Assembly: GCA_016197225.1 (NCBI GenBank)
Contig: JACPWC010000006.1
Span: 1 to 64,000, forward strand
Origin: Chloroflexota bacterium
Lineage (GTDB): Bacteria > Chloroflexota > Anaerolineae > Anaerolineales > VGOW01
Length of the DNA: 64,000 nt
Reading direction: 5' to 3'
Made by a program: the position numbers and the translations under genes. Shown piece after piece: positions 27,299 to 35,509 of the stretch. Within the stretch, counting starts at the first letter, position 1; the number at the start of each line of letters is the position of its first letter. Under the pieces are notes generated by a model. The model searched no databases and had not been told where the DNA came from. It saw nothing but the letters and a program-made list of their open reading frames with translations.

Positions 27299-27327
27299 TT
27301 GTATTCGCCCTCAACCTCCCCTATAAT
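27299..27327 (+). promoter_or_regulatory. Promoter of the DUF2085-DUF4013 genes
   Basis: TTGTAT, 17-nt spacer, TATAAT (27322-27327); start about 27334, then AAGGAAG before the ATG. Confidence 0.7.
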
Positions 27328-27350
27328 CGTCGGCATACAAAGGAAGCGTT

Positions 27351-28187
27351 ATGGCCGCCATCAAACCCACCACCTCCTACCCAACTTCCAGCACGCGCCC
27401 GGCCTTCTGGCTGGTGCTCCTGGCGCTCGTCATCATCGTCGTCTCGTGGCTCCTCAACTCGCCCGAAGGCCTGCTGGGCAAGGCCGACGCGGTGGGCTAC
27501 GCCATTTGTCACCGCATTGATGGCCGGTCGTTCCACATTGGCAACATTCAAATGCCCCTCTGCGCACGTTGCACCGGCATCTATCTGGGCGTGGTGCTGG
27601 GCGTAGTGACCATGGCGGCGGCCGGGCGAGGTCGGGCCGGGGGCATGCCGCCTCTGCGCGTCATTGCCGTGCTGGTGGCCTTCATTGTCATCATGGGCAT
27701 TGACGGCGTCAACTCTTATCTGACTCTGCTACCCTTCCTGCCCCACGTTTACGAACCGCAGAACTGGCTCAGGTTGACCACCGGCATGTTCAACGGGGTG
27801 GCCGTCAGTGGCCTGGTGTTCCCGGTTTTTAATCAGACCCTCTGGCGAAACTGGGAAGATCGCCCGGCCATCGCCAGCCTGCGCGAACTGGGCGGCCTCG
27901 TCTTGCTGGCCGCCATCCTCATCGGCCTCGTTCTCACCGAGAACCCGATCATTCTCTATCCGTTGGCGCTGATCAGTTCGGCGGGCGTCGTCATGTTGCT
28001 CACCATCACCTGCGGCATGATCTTCATGATTTCCACTCGCAGTGACAACCAGGCGCGGAACTGGCGCGGCGCGTTTGTGCCCCTCTCTGCCGGGCTGACC
28101 CTGTCCTTCGCCGTCATTCTGCTCATTGACGTTTTGCGCTACACTCTCACCGGAACCTGGGGCGGTTTTCTCATTCCTGGCGCATAA
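27351..28187 (+). CDS. DUF2085 integral membrane protein
   Basis: 278 residues with about seven membrane helices. The DUF2085 signature is clear: AICHRIDGRSFHIGNIQMPLCARCTGIYLG, with conserved CH(R) and CARCxGxY elements that look like a metal- or redox-binding pair of cysteines. Function of the family is unknown. First gene of a run of small membrane-protein genes read in the same direction; preceded by a good promoter and ribosome site. Confidence 0.9.
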   Translation: MAAIKPTTSYPTSSTRPAFWLVLLALVIIVVSWLLNSPEGLLGKADAVGYAICHRIDGRSFHIGNIQMPLCARCTGIYLGVVLGVVTMAAAGRGRAGGMPPLRVIAVLVAFIVIMGIDGVNSYLTLLPFLPHVYEPQNWLRLTTGMFNGVAVSGLVFPVFNQTLWRNWEDRPAIASLRELGGLVLLAAILIGLVLTENPIILYPLALISSAGVVMLLTITCGMIFMISTRSDNQARNWRGAFVPLSAGLTLSFAVILLIDVLRYTLTGTWGGFLIPGA

Positions 28188-28197
28188 GGAAAAACCT

Positions 28198-28965
28198 GTG
28201 ACTGACTCAATAGATATTGGCAAAGCTCTCACCCACTTGTTTGAGGACAAGGACTGGATCAGCAAGACCATCATCGGCGGCGTGCTGGCTCTGATCCCCG
28301 TTTTGAATTTTGTGCTGGTTGGTTACGAAGTTCGGGTAGCCCGAAACGTGAGCAAGCGCGAAGCTACGCCCATGCCGGCCTGGGACGACTTCGGCCAGAT
28401 GTTCATGGACGGCCTGTGGCTTGGCCTGGCGCGGATCATCTACGGCTTGCCGGCGTTGGTCTTGATCGTCGGCCCGATTCTCCTCTTCTACTTTTCGATC
28501 TTATTTGCCGCCATCCTTAGCGAAGGCCCCGGCTCCAGAGAAGTTGATCCGTTGTTTTCGACTCTCGTTCCGATAAGTTTGCTCCTGTCCACCCTGTGTT
28601 GTGGCGTCGGCCTCTTGTACGCCTTTGCTCTGGGGGCCGTCTACCCGGCCATTGCCGCCAACTACGCCCGGCGCGGCACATTCGCCTCGTGCTTCAACTT
28701 TGGCGAAGTCTTTGGCCTCATCCGCCGCAACCCCAGCAACTACCTGCTGGTTTGGGCCACCGGCCTGCTGATTGGCGTGGTCACCAGCGCCGTCATCTCA
28801 TTTGTCAACTTCATCCCCTGCCTCAATCTTCTCCTCATCTGGCCCGCTATCATGCTGGCCGCGTTTTGGAGTTTGATGGGGGTTGGCCATGCCGTTGGTC
28901 AACTGCTGGCGATTGATGGAGAACGCCCGGAGGCGGGCGGCTTGCAGTTGAACCCGGCCAGTTAA
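28198..28965 (+). CDS. DUF4013 membrane protein
   Basis: 255 residues from a GTG start 7-8 nt after AAGGA; a longer frame from 28126 would overlap the previous gene. The N-terminus (FEDKDWISKTIIGGVLALIPVLNFVLVGY) is the DUF4013 signature, with several membrane helices after it and FIPCLNLLLIWPAIMLA near the end. DUF4013 proteins have no defined role. Likely cotranscribed with the DUF2085 gene 10 bp upstream and the DUF4126 gene 16 bp downstream. Confidence 0.88.
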   Translation: MTDSIDIGKALTHLFEDKDWISKTIIGGVLALIPVLNFVLVGYEVRVARNVSKREATPMPAWDDFGQMFMDGLWLGLARIIYGLPALVLIVGPILLFYFSILFAAILSEGPGSREVDPLFSTLVPISLLLSTLCCGVGLLYAFALGAVYPAIAANYARRGTFASCFNFGEVFGLIRRNPSNYLLVWATGLLIGVVTSAVISFVNFIPCLNLLLIWPAIMLAAFWSLMGVGHAVGQLLAIDGERPEAGGLQLNPAS

Positions 28966-28981
28966 CTTTCAGGAGGTCATC

Positions 28982-29557
28982 ATGATCGAAGCCGTCACTT
29001 CTCTCTTTTCAGCCTTCGGCCTCTCGGCCAGCGCCGGCCTCAATGCCTACCTGCCGCTGTTGATTGTGGCTCTGGCCGCCCGCTTCACCGACTGGTTCAA
29101 GCTCGCCCCGCCGTTCGACGCCCTCACCTCACCCTGGGCAATTGGCGTGCTGGTCGTTCTGCTGTTGATTGAATTCTTCGCCGACAAGGCCCCGGCGGTC
29201 AACCACCTCAACGATGCCATTCAAACCTTCGTCCGCCCGACGGCGGGCGCGATCCTCTTCGCCGCCAGCACCCAAACGGCCATACACGTGCATCCGGTGT
29301 TTATGATCATCCTGGGTCTGCTGGTGGCGGGCACAGTGCACACGGCCAAGTCGGCCATTGTTCGCCCGGCAGTGACGGCCACCACTGCCGGCATCGGTAA
29401 TACGCCGGTCAGCATTCTCGAAGACATCGTGGCCGCCGTCATTTCGATTCTCGCCATCGTCCTGCCGGTGCTCATCAGCCTATTGATGATTTTGCTGACG
29501 GCCTTCATCATCTGGTGGCTGTGGCGGCGCAGGGCGGCCCGCCCGGCGCGAGCGTAG
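28982..29557 (+). CDS. DUF4126 membrane protein
   Basis: 191 residues with a strong ribosome site (AGGAGG). The start FSAFGLSASAGLNAYLPLLIVALAARF and the FFADKAPAVNHLNDAIQTFVRP block are the DUF4126 family marks. About five hydrophobic segments, ending in WWLWRRRAARPARA, a positively charged cytoplasmic tail. Function unknown; third gene of the membrane-protein operon. Confidence 0.88.
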   Translation: MIEAVTSLFSAFGLSASAGLNAYLPLLIVALAARFTDWFKLAPPFDALTSPWAIGVLVVLLLIEFFADKAPAVNHLNDAIQTFVRPTAGAILFAASTQTAIHVHPVFMIILGLLVAGTVHTAKSAIVRPAVTATTAGIGNTPVSILEDIVAAVISILAIVLPVLISLLMILLTAFIIWWLWRRRAARPARA

Positions 29558-29628
29558 TTTTAATACGCGCCAGTTTATTCTGAGGTACACTTAGCGCCAC
29601 ACTCAAACTTTTTCAAGGAGACTTCTCA

Positions 29629-29811
29629 ATGGACTCAGGAACCCCTTCACCCGCCCCGGCTAACAATCAACGCAATATCATTATTGGTGTCGTCGTAGCA
29701 GTTGTGTTGCTTTGCTGTTGTTGCTTGACTGCCATTGCCGCCTACTGGCTCTACCAAAACGGCGACGCGCTGTTGGGAACCACCAGCGGACTGGCCCGCC
29801 TGCTGAGCTAA
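29629..29811 (+). CDS. Small single-pass membrane protein, 60 aa
   Basis: A short protein with a Pro/Ser N-terminus, a single hydrophobic helix containing a CCCC cluster (about residues 21-45) and a short polar tail. AAGGAGA precedes the ATG by 8 nt, and a terminator follows, so it is a convincing gene. No family recognised. The four adjacent cysteines inside the membrane segment could be acylated or bind metal; this is speculation. Confidence 0.75.
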   Translation: MDSGTPSPAPANNQRNIIIGVVVAVVLLCCCCLTAIAAYWLYQNGDALLGTTSGLARLLS

Positions 29812-29828
29812 CCCGGCCTGCACTTCTT

Positions 29829-29871
29829 CAACACACAACCCTCTCCACGCCGAAGAGGGTTGTTGTGTTTA
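29829..29871. terminator. Bidirectional terminator
   Basis: AACACACAACCCTCT ... AAGAGGGTTGTTGTGTTT hairpin between the convergent 60-aa gene and the DUF402 gene. Confidence 0.85.
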
Positions 29872-30330
29872 AAGGCGGGCAAACGGCCCTTCGCGCTTTG
29901 CCGCCAGCGCCCGCAATTCATTCAGGGCGGCGCGCGCGGCGGCAATTTCTTCGGCGGCGAGCGGCAACTCGGCAAACTCATCCTCGTCCAACACAAACTC
30001 TTTGCCCGACGGCTGAACGAAATAATCGAGCGCCAGGTCTTCGGCGTAAATGTGCGCGCCGTCAATGCTGGCCGGACGGGTGACGTTGCAATACCAGCCT
30101 TTGAATGAATCGTCTTGGGCGTCGTAAATGGCAAACACGTTGTACCAGTGGTCGGAATAAAAATATTCCACGAAGCGGTCGCCCGTCGTCAGCGTCACGT
30201 AGCCAAGCTCCATGCGCTCGCGCTCGAACCGCGCCTCCAACACCATCATATTCTGTGTGCGTTGCAGGACTTCGCCGGTGTAGGCAATCTTTTCTTTGCC
30301 AGTATGATCCAACTTGTGAACAGTGATCAC
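29869..30330 (-). CDS. DUF402 family protein (FomD-like barrel)
   Basis: 153 residues. The WYNVFAIYDAQDDSFKGWYCNVTRPASID block, with KGWYCN and the Asp-rich VLDEDEF downstream, is characteristic of DUF402 (FomD-type, nucleoside-diphosphate phosphatase-like barrels). The Asp/Glu residues would hold metal ions. It overlaps the 3' end of the thiQ-like gene by 4 bp and is thus the last gene of the TPP-riboswitch operon. That location suggests a phosphohydrolase linked to thiamine phosphates, an inference from position only. Confidence 0.85.
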   Translation of the reverse strand: MITVHKLDHTGKEKIAYTGEVLQRTQNMMVLEARFERERMELGYVTLTTGDRFVEYFYSDHWYNVFAIYDAQDDSFKGWYCNVTRPASIDGAHIYAEDLALDYFVQPSGKEFVLDEDEFAELPLAAEEIAAARAALNELRALAAKREGPFARL

Positions 30331-31157
30331 CGTTTTCGGACTCCCTCGGCCCTGAGCAACATCACCACCTCATCTCCCGGTTGAGCCGCCAGCCCATTTT
30401 CAACCATCGGCCACTCCCCAACCTCTGTCTTAATTGTAGCCGCCTCTGTCACCCGGCCCTCGATCAACTTCCCCGGTCCCAAAAACTTCCGCACGAAGTC
30501 GTTTGCTGGCTGGCGATACACTTCAACGGTCGGCCCAATCTGCGCCACGTTGCCTGCTTGCAGAATCAGCGCCTGGTCGGCAATGCCGAAGGCTTCCTGC
30601 TGATCGTGAGTCACGTAAATCGCCGTCTGCCCGAAAGCGCGTAGCAGGCTTCGCAATTCGCCTGTCAACTGCTCCCTCAGCGCCCGGTCGAGCGCGCCCA
30701 GCGGCTCGTCGAGCATTAACAGGCGTGGCCGGGGCGCGAGGGCGCGGGCCAGCGCCACCCTCTGCGCCTCGCCGCCTGACAGGGTTTGTACGTCGCGCCG
30801 CTCGAAGCCTTTCAGCCCAACACGCTCCAACAGTTCGCTCACTCGCGCTTTGTCGTTCCCCTTCAGCCCAAAGCCCACGTTGTCGCCGACTGAGAGGTGG
30901 GGAAACAAAGCGTAATCCTGAAACATAAGACCAAAGTTGCGCTGGTGAGTCGGTTGCCCCTGAATCGACTCGCCGTCCCACAGCACGTCGCCGGAGTTAG
31001 AAGGAGTCAGCCCGGCGATAATTGACAGCAGAGTTGATTTGCCACAGCCCGACGGCCCCAGCACCGCCAGCACGTCGCCGGCCTTCACCGTGAACGAGAC
31101 ATTGTGGAGCGCCTGCACGGTGCCAAATGATTTCGAGAGGTTGCGAACTTCCAACAT
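30327..31157 (-). CDS. thiQ: Thiamine ABC transporter, ATP-binding protein (ThiQ-like)
   Basis: About 276 residues from the ATG giving MLEVRNLSKSF. Walker A GPSGCGKST, Q-loop LMFQDYALFPHLSV, signature [15 protein letters not shown], Walker B LLMLDEP and H-loop YVTHDQQEA are all intact. A C-terminal ~70-residue extension resembles a TOBE-like regulatory domain. Motifs alone would fit iron, sulfate or thiamine importers. The thiamine assignment comes from the TPP riboswitch, thiN and binding protein in the same operon. Confidence 0.85.
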   Translation of the reverse strand: MLEVRNLSKSFGTVQALHNVSFTVKAGDVLAVLGPSGCGKSTLLSIIAGLTPSNSGDVLWDGESIQGQPTHQRNFGLMFQDYALFPHLSVGDNVGFGLKGNDKARVSELLERVGLKGFERRDVQTLSGGEAQRVALARALAPRPRLLMLDEPLGALDRALREQLTGELRSLLRAFGQTAIYVTHDQQEAFGIADQALILQAGNVAQIGPTVEVYRQPANDFVRKFLGPGKLIEGRVTEAATIKTEVGEWPMVENGLAAQPGDEVVMLLRAEGVRKR

Positions 31158-31164
31158 AAAATCT

Positions 31165-31238
31165 ACCACGAAGGCACGAAGACACGAAGTGTCACAAAGA
31201 AAACTTGGTGATACTTTGTGCCTTTGAGTCTTTGTGGT
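31165..31238. repeat. CCACGAAGGCACGAAG-type imperfect inverted repeat
   Basis: CCACGAAGGCACGAAGACAC at the left and its imperfect complement ending CTTTGTGG at the right fill the gap between the permease and ATPase genes. A fragment recurs at 24865-24895. Confidence 0.65.
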
Positions 31239-31244
31239 GAAAAT

Positions 31245-32954
31245 TCAAAACTCGGCCACACCCTTGAGCCGCGCGCGCTCGATGAGCAGGATGCTGGCCC
31301 CGCTGGTGAGCATGAGGATGACGCTCAGGGCGAGGGCGCGGCCAAAGTTGAGCGCGCCTGGTTTGCCGATGAACGAGTAGATAGCGAGCGGCACGGTTGG
31401 AAATTCGGGGCGGGTGAGGAGGGCGGTTGCGCCGAACTCGCCGAGCGAGATGGCGAAGGCAAAGGCCGCCGCCACCAGCGCCGCCCGTCCGATTAATGGC
31501 AAATCAATCCGCCGCCACACTTCGGCCTGGCTCGCGCCGAGCGTGGCCGCCGCCCCTCGCCACTGCGGGCGAATGCTCTGCCACGTGGGCAGGAGCGTGC
31601 GAACTACAAATGGAAATGCAATGAGCGTGTGCGCCAGCGGAATAAGAATTGGCGAGGCGCGCAGGTTGAACGGCGGCCGGCTGAAGGCAATGAGAAAGCC
31701 CAGGCCGAGGGTAACGGCTGAAGTGCCGAGAGGGAGCATGAGGAAGGGCTCGATCAGTTGGCTCCACCCCCCAACCGCTGTCGCGCCCCCTGACGGAACA
31801 GCACCGTCAGGAGAGGGGGAGTCGTTCGGGCGAGGGTTCGCTAACATCCACGCCGTCGGAAGACCCAACATCAACGAGAGCGCAACGGTGACAACGGCAT
31901 ATCGAGCCGAGTTTCCTACGGCGCTGATGGGCGTGTAAAAAAAGGCGGCTCCCCGTTCGTTTTCAAACAAGGCGTGGTAGTAGTCTAAGGTCAACCCGGT
32001 TTGAAACGCCCCGCGTTCCCCCTGATCAGCTTCCAGCTTTATGATGGAGCGGACGGTAAGCGCCGTGAGCGGCGAGAGTAGTAACACAAACAAGCCGGCG
32101 ATGACGATGGCGGCCAATGTCTTTTGCTTGAGCGAGGTGAGTGGACGCTGGGTGAACTCAGTGGAACGCAAAGTAGCGGCGCGCGTGACACTGGCCGAGA
32201 AGCGGGTGTAGAGAATCGTCAGGGCGAGCGTGCAAGCCAGTTGCAGGAGCGAGAGCGCCGCCGCCGCCGGCAGGTTGAAGAAGGCGAAGGTCTGGCGATA
32301 AATCTCAACTTCGAGCGTGGCAAACCTGGGGCCGCCGAGGACAAGCACTACGCCGAAAGAAGTGAAGTCGAAGATGAAGACGAGCAGGGCGGCGGCGAAC
32401 AAAGCGGGCGCCAGCAGAGGCAGGGTGACGGTGGCAAATGCGCGGAGAGGACTCACGCCCAGAGTCCGGGCGGCTTGAGAGAGGCGCGGGTCGAGGTGGC
32501 TCCAGTAGTCGCCGACCAGGCGGATGACGATGGTGGTGTTGTAGAAAACGTGGGCCAGGACGATGGCGGCCAAACCGGAGAGAGTCAATGCCGGCAAGTT
32601 GAGCACGGCCAGTCCCAAATTGATCCAGCCGCGCTCGCCAATCAGGGCATTGAATCCGGCGGCGACGACGAGCGTGGGCATGACGAAAGGCACGGCGGTG
32701 AGGGCGCGCAGAAGACTCTTGCCGCGAAAGCGATGGCGGCCTACCAGGTACGCGCCCGGCAGGCCGACGAGGAGCGTGGCAATAGTAGACAGCGTTGCTT
32801 GCCAAAATGTGAAGCCGACGACGCGCCAGGTGTTCGAGTCGGCGAGCGTTGCCAACATGCCGTCGCCGCCGCTCAGGCCGATGATGGTTGCCATCGGGTA
32901 AACGTAGAACAGGGCGAAGAAGGCGAGCGGCAGGAGCCAGAGATAGCGAAACAT
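31245..32954 (-). CDS. thiP: Thiamine ABC transporter, fused permease (ThiP-like)
   Basis: 569 residues with about twelve membrane helices and two binding-protein-dependent permease modules, each with an EAA-type loop (AARTLGVSPLRAFATVTLPLL near 160-180, and AATLGASQAEVWRRIDLPLI near 475). The duplicated arrangement matches ThiP and related Fbp permeases. It lies between the binding protein and ATPase genes on the same strand. ATG at 32954; the purine/pyrimidine hairpin immediately before it leaves no obvious ribosome site. Confidence 0.87.
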   Translation of the reverse strand: MFRYLWLLPLAFFALFYVYPMATIIGLSGGDGMLATLADSNTWRVVGFTFWQATLSTIATLLVGLPGAYLVGRHRFRGKSLLRALTAVPFVMPTLVVAAGFNALIGERGWINLGLAVLNLPALTLSGLAAIVLAHVFYNTTIVIRLVGDYWSHLDPRLSQAARTLGVSPLRAFATVTLPLLAPALFAAALLVFIFDFTSFGVVLVLGGPRFATLEVEIYRQTFAFFNLPAAAALSLLQLACTLALTILYTRFSASVTRAATLRSTEFTQRPLTSLKQKTLAAIVIAGLFVLLLSPLTALTVRSIIKLEADQGERGAFQTGLTLDYYHALFENERGAAFFYTPISAVGNSARYAVVTVALSLMLGLPTAWMLANPRPNDSPSPDGAVPSGGATAVGGWSQLIEPFLMLPLGTSAVTLGLGFLIAFSRPPFNLRASPILIPLAHTLIAFPFVVRTLLPTWQSIRPQWRGAAATLGASQAEVWRRIDLPLIGRAALVAAAFAFAISLGEFGATALLTRPEFPTVPLAIYSFIGKPGALNFGRALALSVILMLTSGASILLIERARLKGVAEF

Positions 32955-33002
32955 GAGAAGAGAGAAGAGAGAAGAGAGACGCTTCTCTCTTCTCTCCTCT
33001 TT
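32955..33002. repeat. GAGAAGAGA purine/pyrimidine mirror hairpin
   Basis: GAGAAGAGAGAAGAGAG and its complement face each other around ACGC between the thiB- and thiP-like genes. It could modulate expression of the downstream part of the operon. Confidence 0.6.
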
Positions 33003-34046
33003 TTACTTTACGACGATCTCCGTCCACTCCCTGATCAGCGCCTCGCGTTTGTCGGCGATGATCTGCGGGCTGAGGCTGACGGGCGACTCGACGGTGGGCG
33101 TGTACTTCACGAACACGTCGGGCAGTGTTGCCGACGGCAGGGCCGGGTAGACGAACATGTTGAGCGGCATGTCTTCCTGAAACGTCTTGCTCAACATGAA
33201 GTCAATCCACTTCTCGGCCAGGCCACGGTTCTTCGTGTCTTTGAGAATGCCCACGAACTCAATTTGCCGGAAGCACGACCCGGCGCTGGCGACGCTGGCC
33301 GTCGGCGAGTCACTCAACGGCTGGCTGGCGAAGAAAACTTCGGCGGGCGGGCTGGAGGCATACGAGACGACGATGGGGCGCGGCCCTTTGCCGCTCGACC
33401 CACTGAAGTCGGTGTAGTAAGCCGTCTCCCAGTCGGCGGCAACTTTGACATCGTTCTCGCGCATGGCCGCCCAATAATCGCCGAAGCCTTCGTCGCCGAA
33501 GGCAGACCAGGCGGCAAGGACGAAAGCCAGACCGGGGGAGGACGTGGCCGGGTCTTCGACGACGGTCAGACCTTTGTACTCCGGCCGGGTGAGGTCGGTG
33601 AGGCCGCCGGGTGGCGGGAGACCTTTTTCTGCAAAGTAGGCTTTGTCGTAGTTCAGGCACACGTCACCGTAATCCACCGGCAGAGCGCGATTCTCGTCGT
33701 CCAGTTTGAGAGCGGCGGGAATCTCAGCCAGGGCCGGAGCGTCGTAAGCTTCAAACAGTTCTTCGTCGAGGGCGCGAGAGAGCAAGGTATTGTCCACTCC
33801 GTAAAGCACGTCGGCCAGCGGCGCGCTCTTGTTGAGGATAGCTATATTCAGCATCATGCCTGCGTCGCCCGACTTGAGCACCGTCACCGTGACGTTGTTG
33901 GCCGACTCGAATTCTTTCAGCACCGAGTCGGTGACGGTGAACGAGTTGTGCGTCATCACCGTGAGCGAGCGCGGCCCGGCAGGCGCGACGCAGGCGGCGA
34001 GGAGCAAAGTTAGAGTTAGAGTGAGGAGTGAGAGTTTTTTGGACAT
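33003..34046 (-). CDS. thiB: Thiamine-binding lipoprotein (ThiB/TbpA-like)
   Basis: About 347 residues from the ATG at 34046, which has CAGGAGACTCC directly upstream; longer frames run into the thiN gene. A lipobox LLLAAC places the cysteine near residue 18. Type-2 periplasmic-binding fold; segments SLTVMTHNSFTVTDSVLKEFE, KSAPLADVLYGVDNTLLSRAL, PVDYGDVCLNYDKAYF and RPIVVSYASSPPAEVFF match thiamine-binding TbpA/ThiB proteins. Captures thiamine (or phosphates) outside the membrane for the adjacent permease. Confidence 0.9.
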   Translation of the reverse strand: MSKKLSLLTLTLTLLLAACVAPAGPRSLTVMTHNSFTVTDSVLKEFESANNVTVTVLKSGDAGMMLNIAILNKSAPLADVLYGVDNTLLSRALDEELFEAYDAPALAEIPAALKLDDENRALPVDYGDVCLNYDKAYFAEKGLPPPGGLTDLTRPEYKGLTVVEDPATSSPGLAFVLAAWSAFGDEGFGDYWAAMRENDVKVAADWETAYYTDFSGSSGKGPRPIVVSYASSPPAEVFFASQPLSDSPTASVASAGSCFRQIEFVGILKDTKNRGLAEKWIDFMLSKTFQEDMPLNMFVYPALPSATLPDVFVKYTPTVESPVSLSPQIIADKREALIREWTEIVVK

Positions 34047-34112
34047 GGAGTCTCCTGAAATGAACAACCCGCAGGGGGCTGTGCCTGAGACAATGAACAA
34101 TGAGCAATGAAG

Positions 34113-34142
34113 AAATCCGTTCAATCAGGTAAATCCGTTGAC
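34113..34142. repeat. GACAACGGAT-family half copy overlapping the end of thiN
   Basis: ATCCGTTCAATCAGGTAAATCCGTTGA corresponds to half of the palindrome at 47489-47550. It encodes the last few residues of thiN (RVNGFT) and its stop region. Confidence 0.6.
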
Positions 34143-34790
34143 CCTGATTGTCACACAAATCAAAAGCCCTTTGGTCAAAGCAACAGTGACCTGCGGCTCA
34201 ATCATCACGTTGCTAATGCCGCGCGTGGAGCCGAAGTTCAACGTTTCGCCGCTCAGCGGATATTCGAGACCGGAGGTGGTGATGCCGCTGGCGTCGCCGC
34301 CGACGGGGATCAGAGAGATGGTATCCCCGGCAGTGCCGGCGAAGGTCAGTTCGCCCGGCCCGCGCAGCAAGCTGATCTCTTGAGTTCCATCAAGCAGGCG
34401 AATGCGAGTTGAGGACAGTGCGGGCCAGGCGAGCAGGAGCAAATTAGCAAGCGTCTGATCCCAGCGCCCGCCCAGCGCGCCGAGAACGATAATGTCGTCT
34501 GCGCCTCCGGTCAGCGCAAAGTCGAGCGCGAGTTCCAGGTCGGTTTGGTCTTTGCGGGCCGGGTGGCGGATGATGCGCGTCCCGGCGGCTTCGAGCGCGG
34601 TCAGATCAGTGGGCGCGAGTGAGTCGAAGTCGCCGATGAGGATGTGAGGGAGAACACCAAGAGCGAGACAGTGTTTGGCCCCGCCGTCGGCGGCGATGAT
34701 GGTGTCGGTCGGTTGGACGACGGCGCGGGCGGCGTCTAAATCTTGGAGTTCGCCGTTGGCAAAAATGACAGTGCGTATGCTTCGCAACAA
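34125..34790 (-). CDS. thiN: Thiamine pyrophosphokinase
   Basis: 221 residues. Converts thiamine and ATP to thiamine diphosphate. Landmarks: IIAADGGAKHCLALGVLPHILIGDFDS (catalytic Asp cluster), KDQTDLE, LGALGGRWDQTLANLLLL, and the C-terminal SLIPVGG ... TSGLEYPLSGETLNFGSTRGISN. The start is a TTG at 34790, 5 nt beyond GGAGGGTG, which itself forms one arm of the riboswitch hairpin. Placing it first under a TPP riboswitch with a thiamine importer makes salvage the main route. The extreme C-terminus is supplied by a dispersed repeat. Confidence 0.92.
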   Translation of the reverse strand: MLRSIRTVIFANGELQDLDAARAVVQPTDTIIAADGGAKHCLALGVLPHILIGDFDSLAPTDLTALEAAGTRIIRHPARKDQTDLELALDFALTGGADDIIVLGALGGRWDQTLANLLLLAWPALSSTRIRLLDGTQEISLLRGPGELTFAGTAGDTISLIPVGGDASGITTSGLEYPLSGETLNFGSTRGISNVMIEPQVTVALTKGLLICVTIRVNGFT

Positions 34791-34815
34791 AACACCCTCC
34801 GCCGGGGAGGGTGTG
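34788..34815 (-). terminator. TPP-riboswitch expression platform: terminator and ribosome-site sequestor
   Basis: ACACCCTCC, CCGGC loop, GGAGGGTGT, then TTTTG. The right arm contains the GGAGG that would serve the TTG start of thiN, so formation of the hairpin could block both elongation and initiation. Confidence 0.8.
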
Positions 34816-34828
34816 AATGCAAAAGGCT

Positions 34829-34922
34829 ATCAGCTTCCCTCCGCCGGCATTATCCGGATCAGGTTCGCGGGTCGCAGAGTGGGTCTCTGCCTCTCAGCCT
34901 GGACGTTACCAAGCTCCCCGTG
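34829..34922 (-). promoter_or_regulatory. TPP (THI-box) riboswitch aptamer
   Basis: Minus strand shows GGGGAGC, GGCTGAGAGGC, GAGACCC, CGAACCTGATCCGGATAATGCCGGCG and GAGGGAAGC in order, the canonical thiamine-pyrophosphate aptamer. It precedes thiN and the thiamine importer. Confidence 0.97.
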
Positions 34923-34941
34923 GTTGGTTTGTTATGCCTGC

Positions 34942-34970
34942 ATGATAGCAAGCGCGGACATGAGTGTCAA
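34942..34970 (-). promoter_or_regulatory. Promoter of the thiamine operon
   Basis: TTGACA (34970-34965), 17-nt spacer, TATCAT (34947-34942). Start predicted near 34935, about 13 nt before the aptamer. Confidence 0.8.
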
Positions 34971-34985
34971 GAAGATATTTTAGCC

Positions 34986-35333
34986 TCAGCCCGGCTCAGC
35001 CATTCGTTGACTTTGGCGTTCACAGAGGACTTTGCCCGTCTTCAAAATGTGGTTGAGAAAAGAATGGCGGTCTTTGACACAGGCTTGCACTTCAGCCGGA
35101 GTATAGGCCAGAATGTCAACCGGAAAGGTGCGCGGACGCAGAGCGCGGCTGATCAGTTCCTGGCGCTTGTCGCGGCGCAAGTCTGATTCGAGGATCACCA
35201 GTAAATCAAAGTCGCTCTGTTCGGTGGCCTTGCCAGCCGCCTGCGAGCCAAACAGCACGATTTTCTCAGGCCGGATGCGCTCGACCAGAGTTTGGGTGAT
35301 TTGATGTAGGTGTTGTTCCTGTTTGGCAGTCAT
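34986..35333 (-). CDS. MNT-type nucleotidyltransferase domain protein
   Basis: 115 residues. IVLFGSQAAGKATEQSDFDLLVI is the GSxxxGxxxxxSDxD nucleotidyltransferase core, with a further acidic PVDILAY strand carrying the third Asp. Such minimal nucleotidyltransferases usually act as antitoxins beside a HEPN partner, AMPylating it. No HEPN gene is visible on either side, so this one is solitary or the partner has been lost. No strong promoter is evident. Confidence 0.85.
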   Translation of the reverse strand: MTAKQEQHLHQITQTLVERIRPEKIVLFGSQAAGKATEQSDFDLLVILESDLRRDKRQELISRALRPRTFPVDILAYTPAEVQACVKDRHSFLNHILKTGKVLCERQSQRMAEPG

Positions 35334-35430
35334 TAGAGGAAGGTTGCTCTGCTCAAATCATACCACCGAATGAAATTGAAAGGCGACAGCCGCCGAAGAA
35401 TGACCGGCGGTTGAAGTGACGATAAATAGG

Positions 35431-35470
35431 AACATCCCGAAGGCGCAAAGCAAACCTTCGGGATGTTTCA
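35431..35470 (-). terminator. Hairpin terminator after the BamE-like gene
   Basis: AACATCCCGAAGG and CCTTCGGGATGTT pair around an 11-nt loop; followed by CCTATTTAT on the minus strand. Confidence 0.7.
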
Positions 35471-35509
35471 TAAATAATGGAGCGTCAAGAGAAAATCCAC
35501 CTCTTTGCA

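Noticed and set aside
32124-34013. 629-codon plus-strand frame opposite the thiamine transporter genes
   Set aside because: Antisense of thiP and thiB; low-complexity Glu/Gly/Arg content, no start signals.
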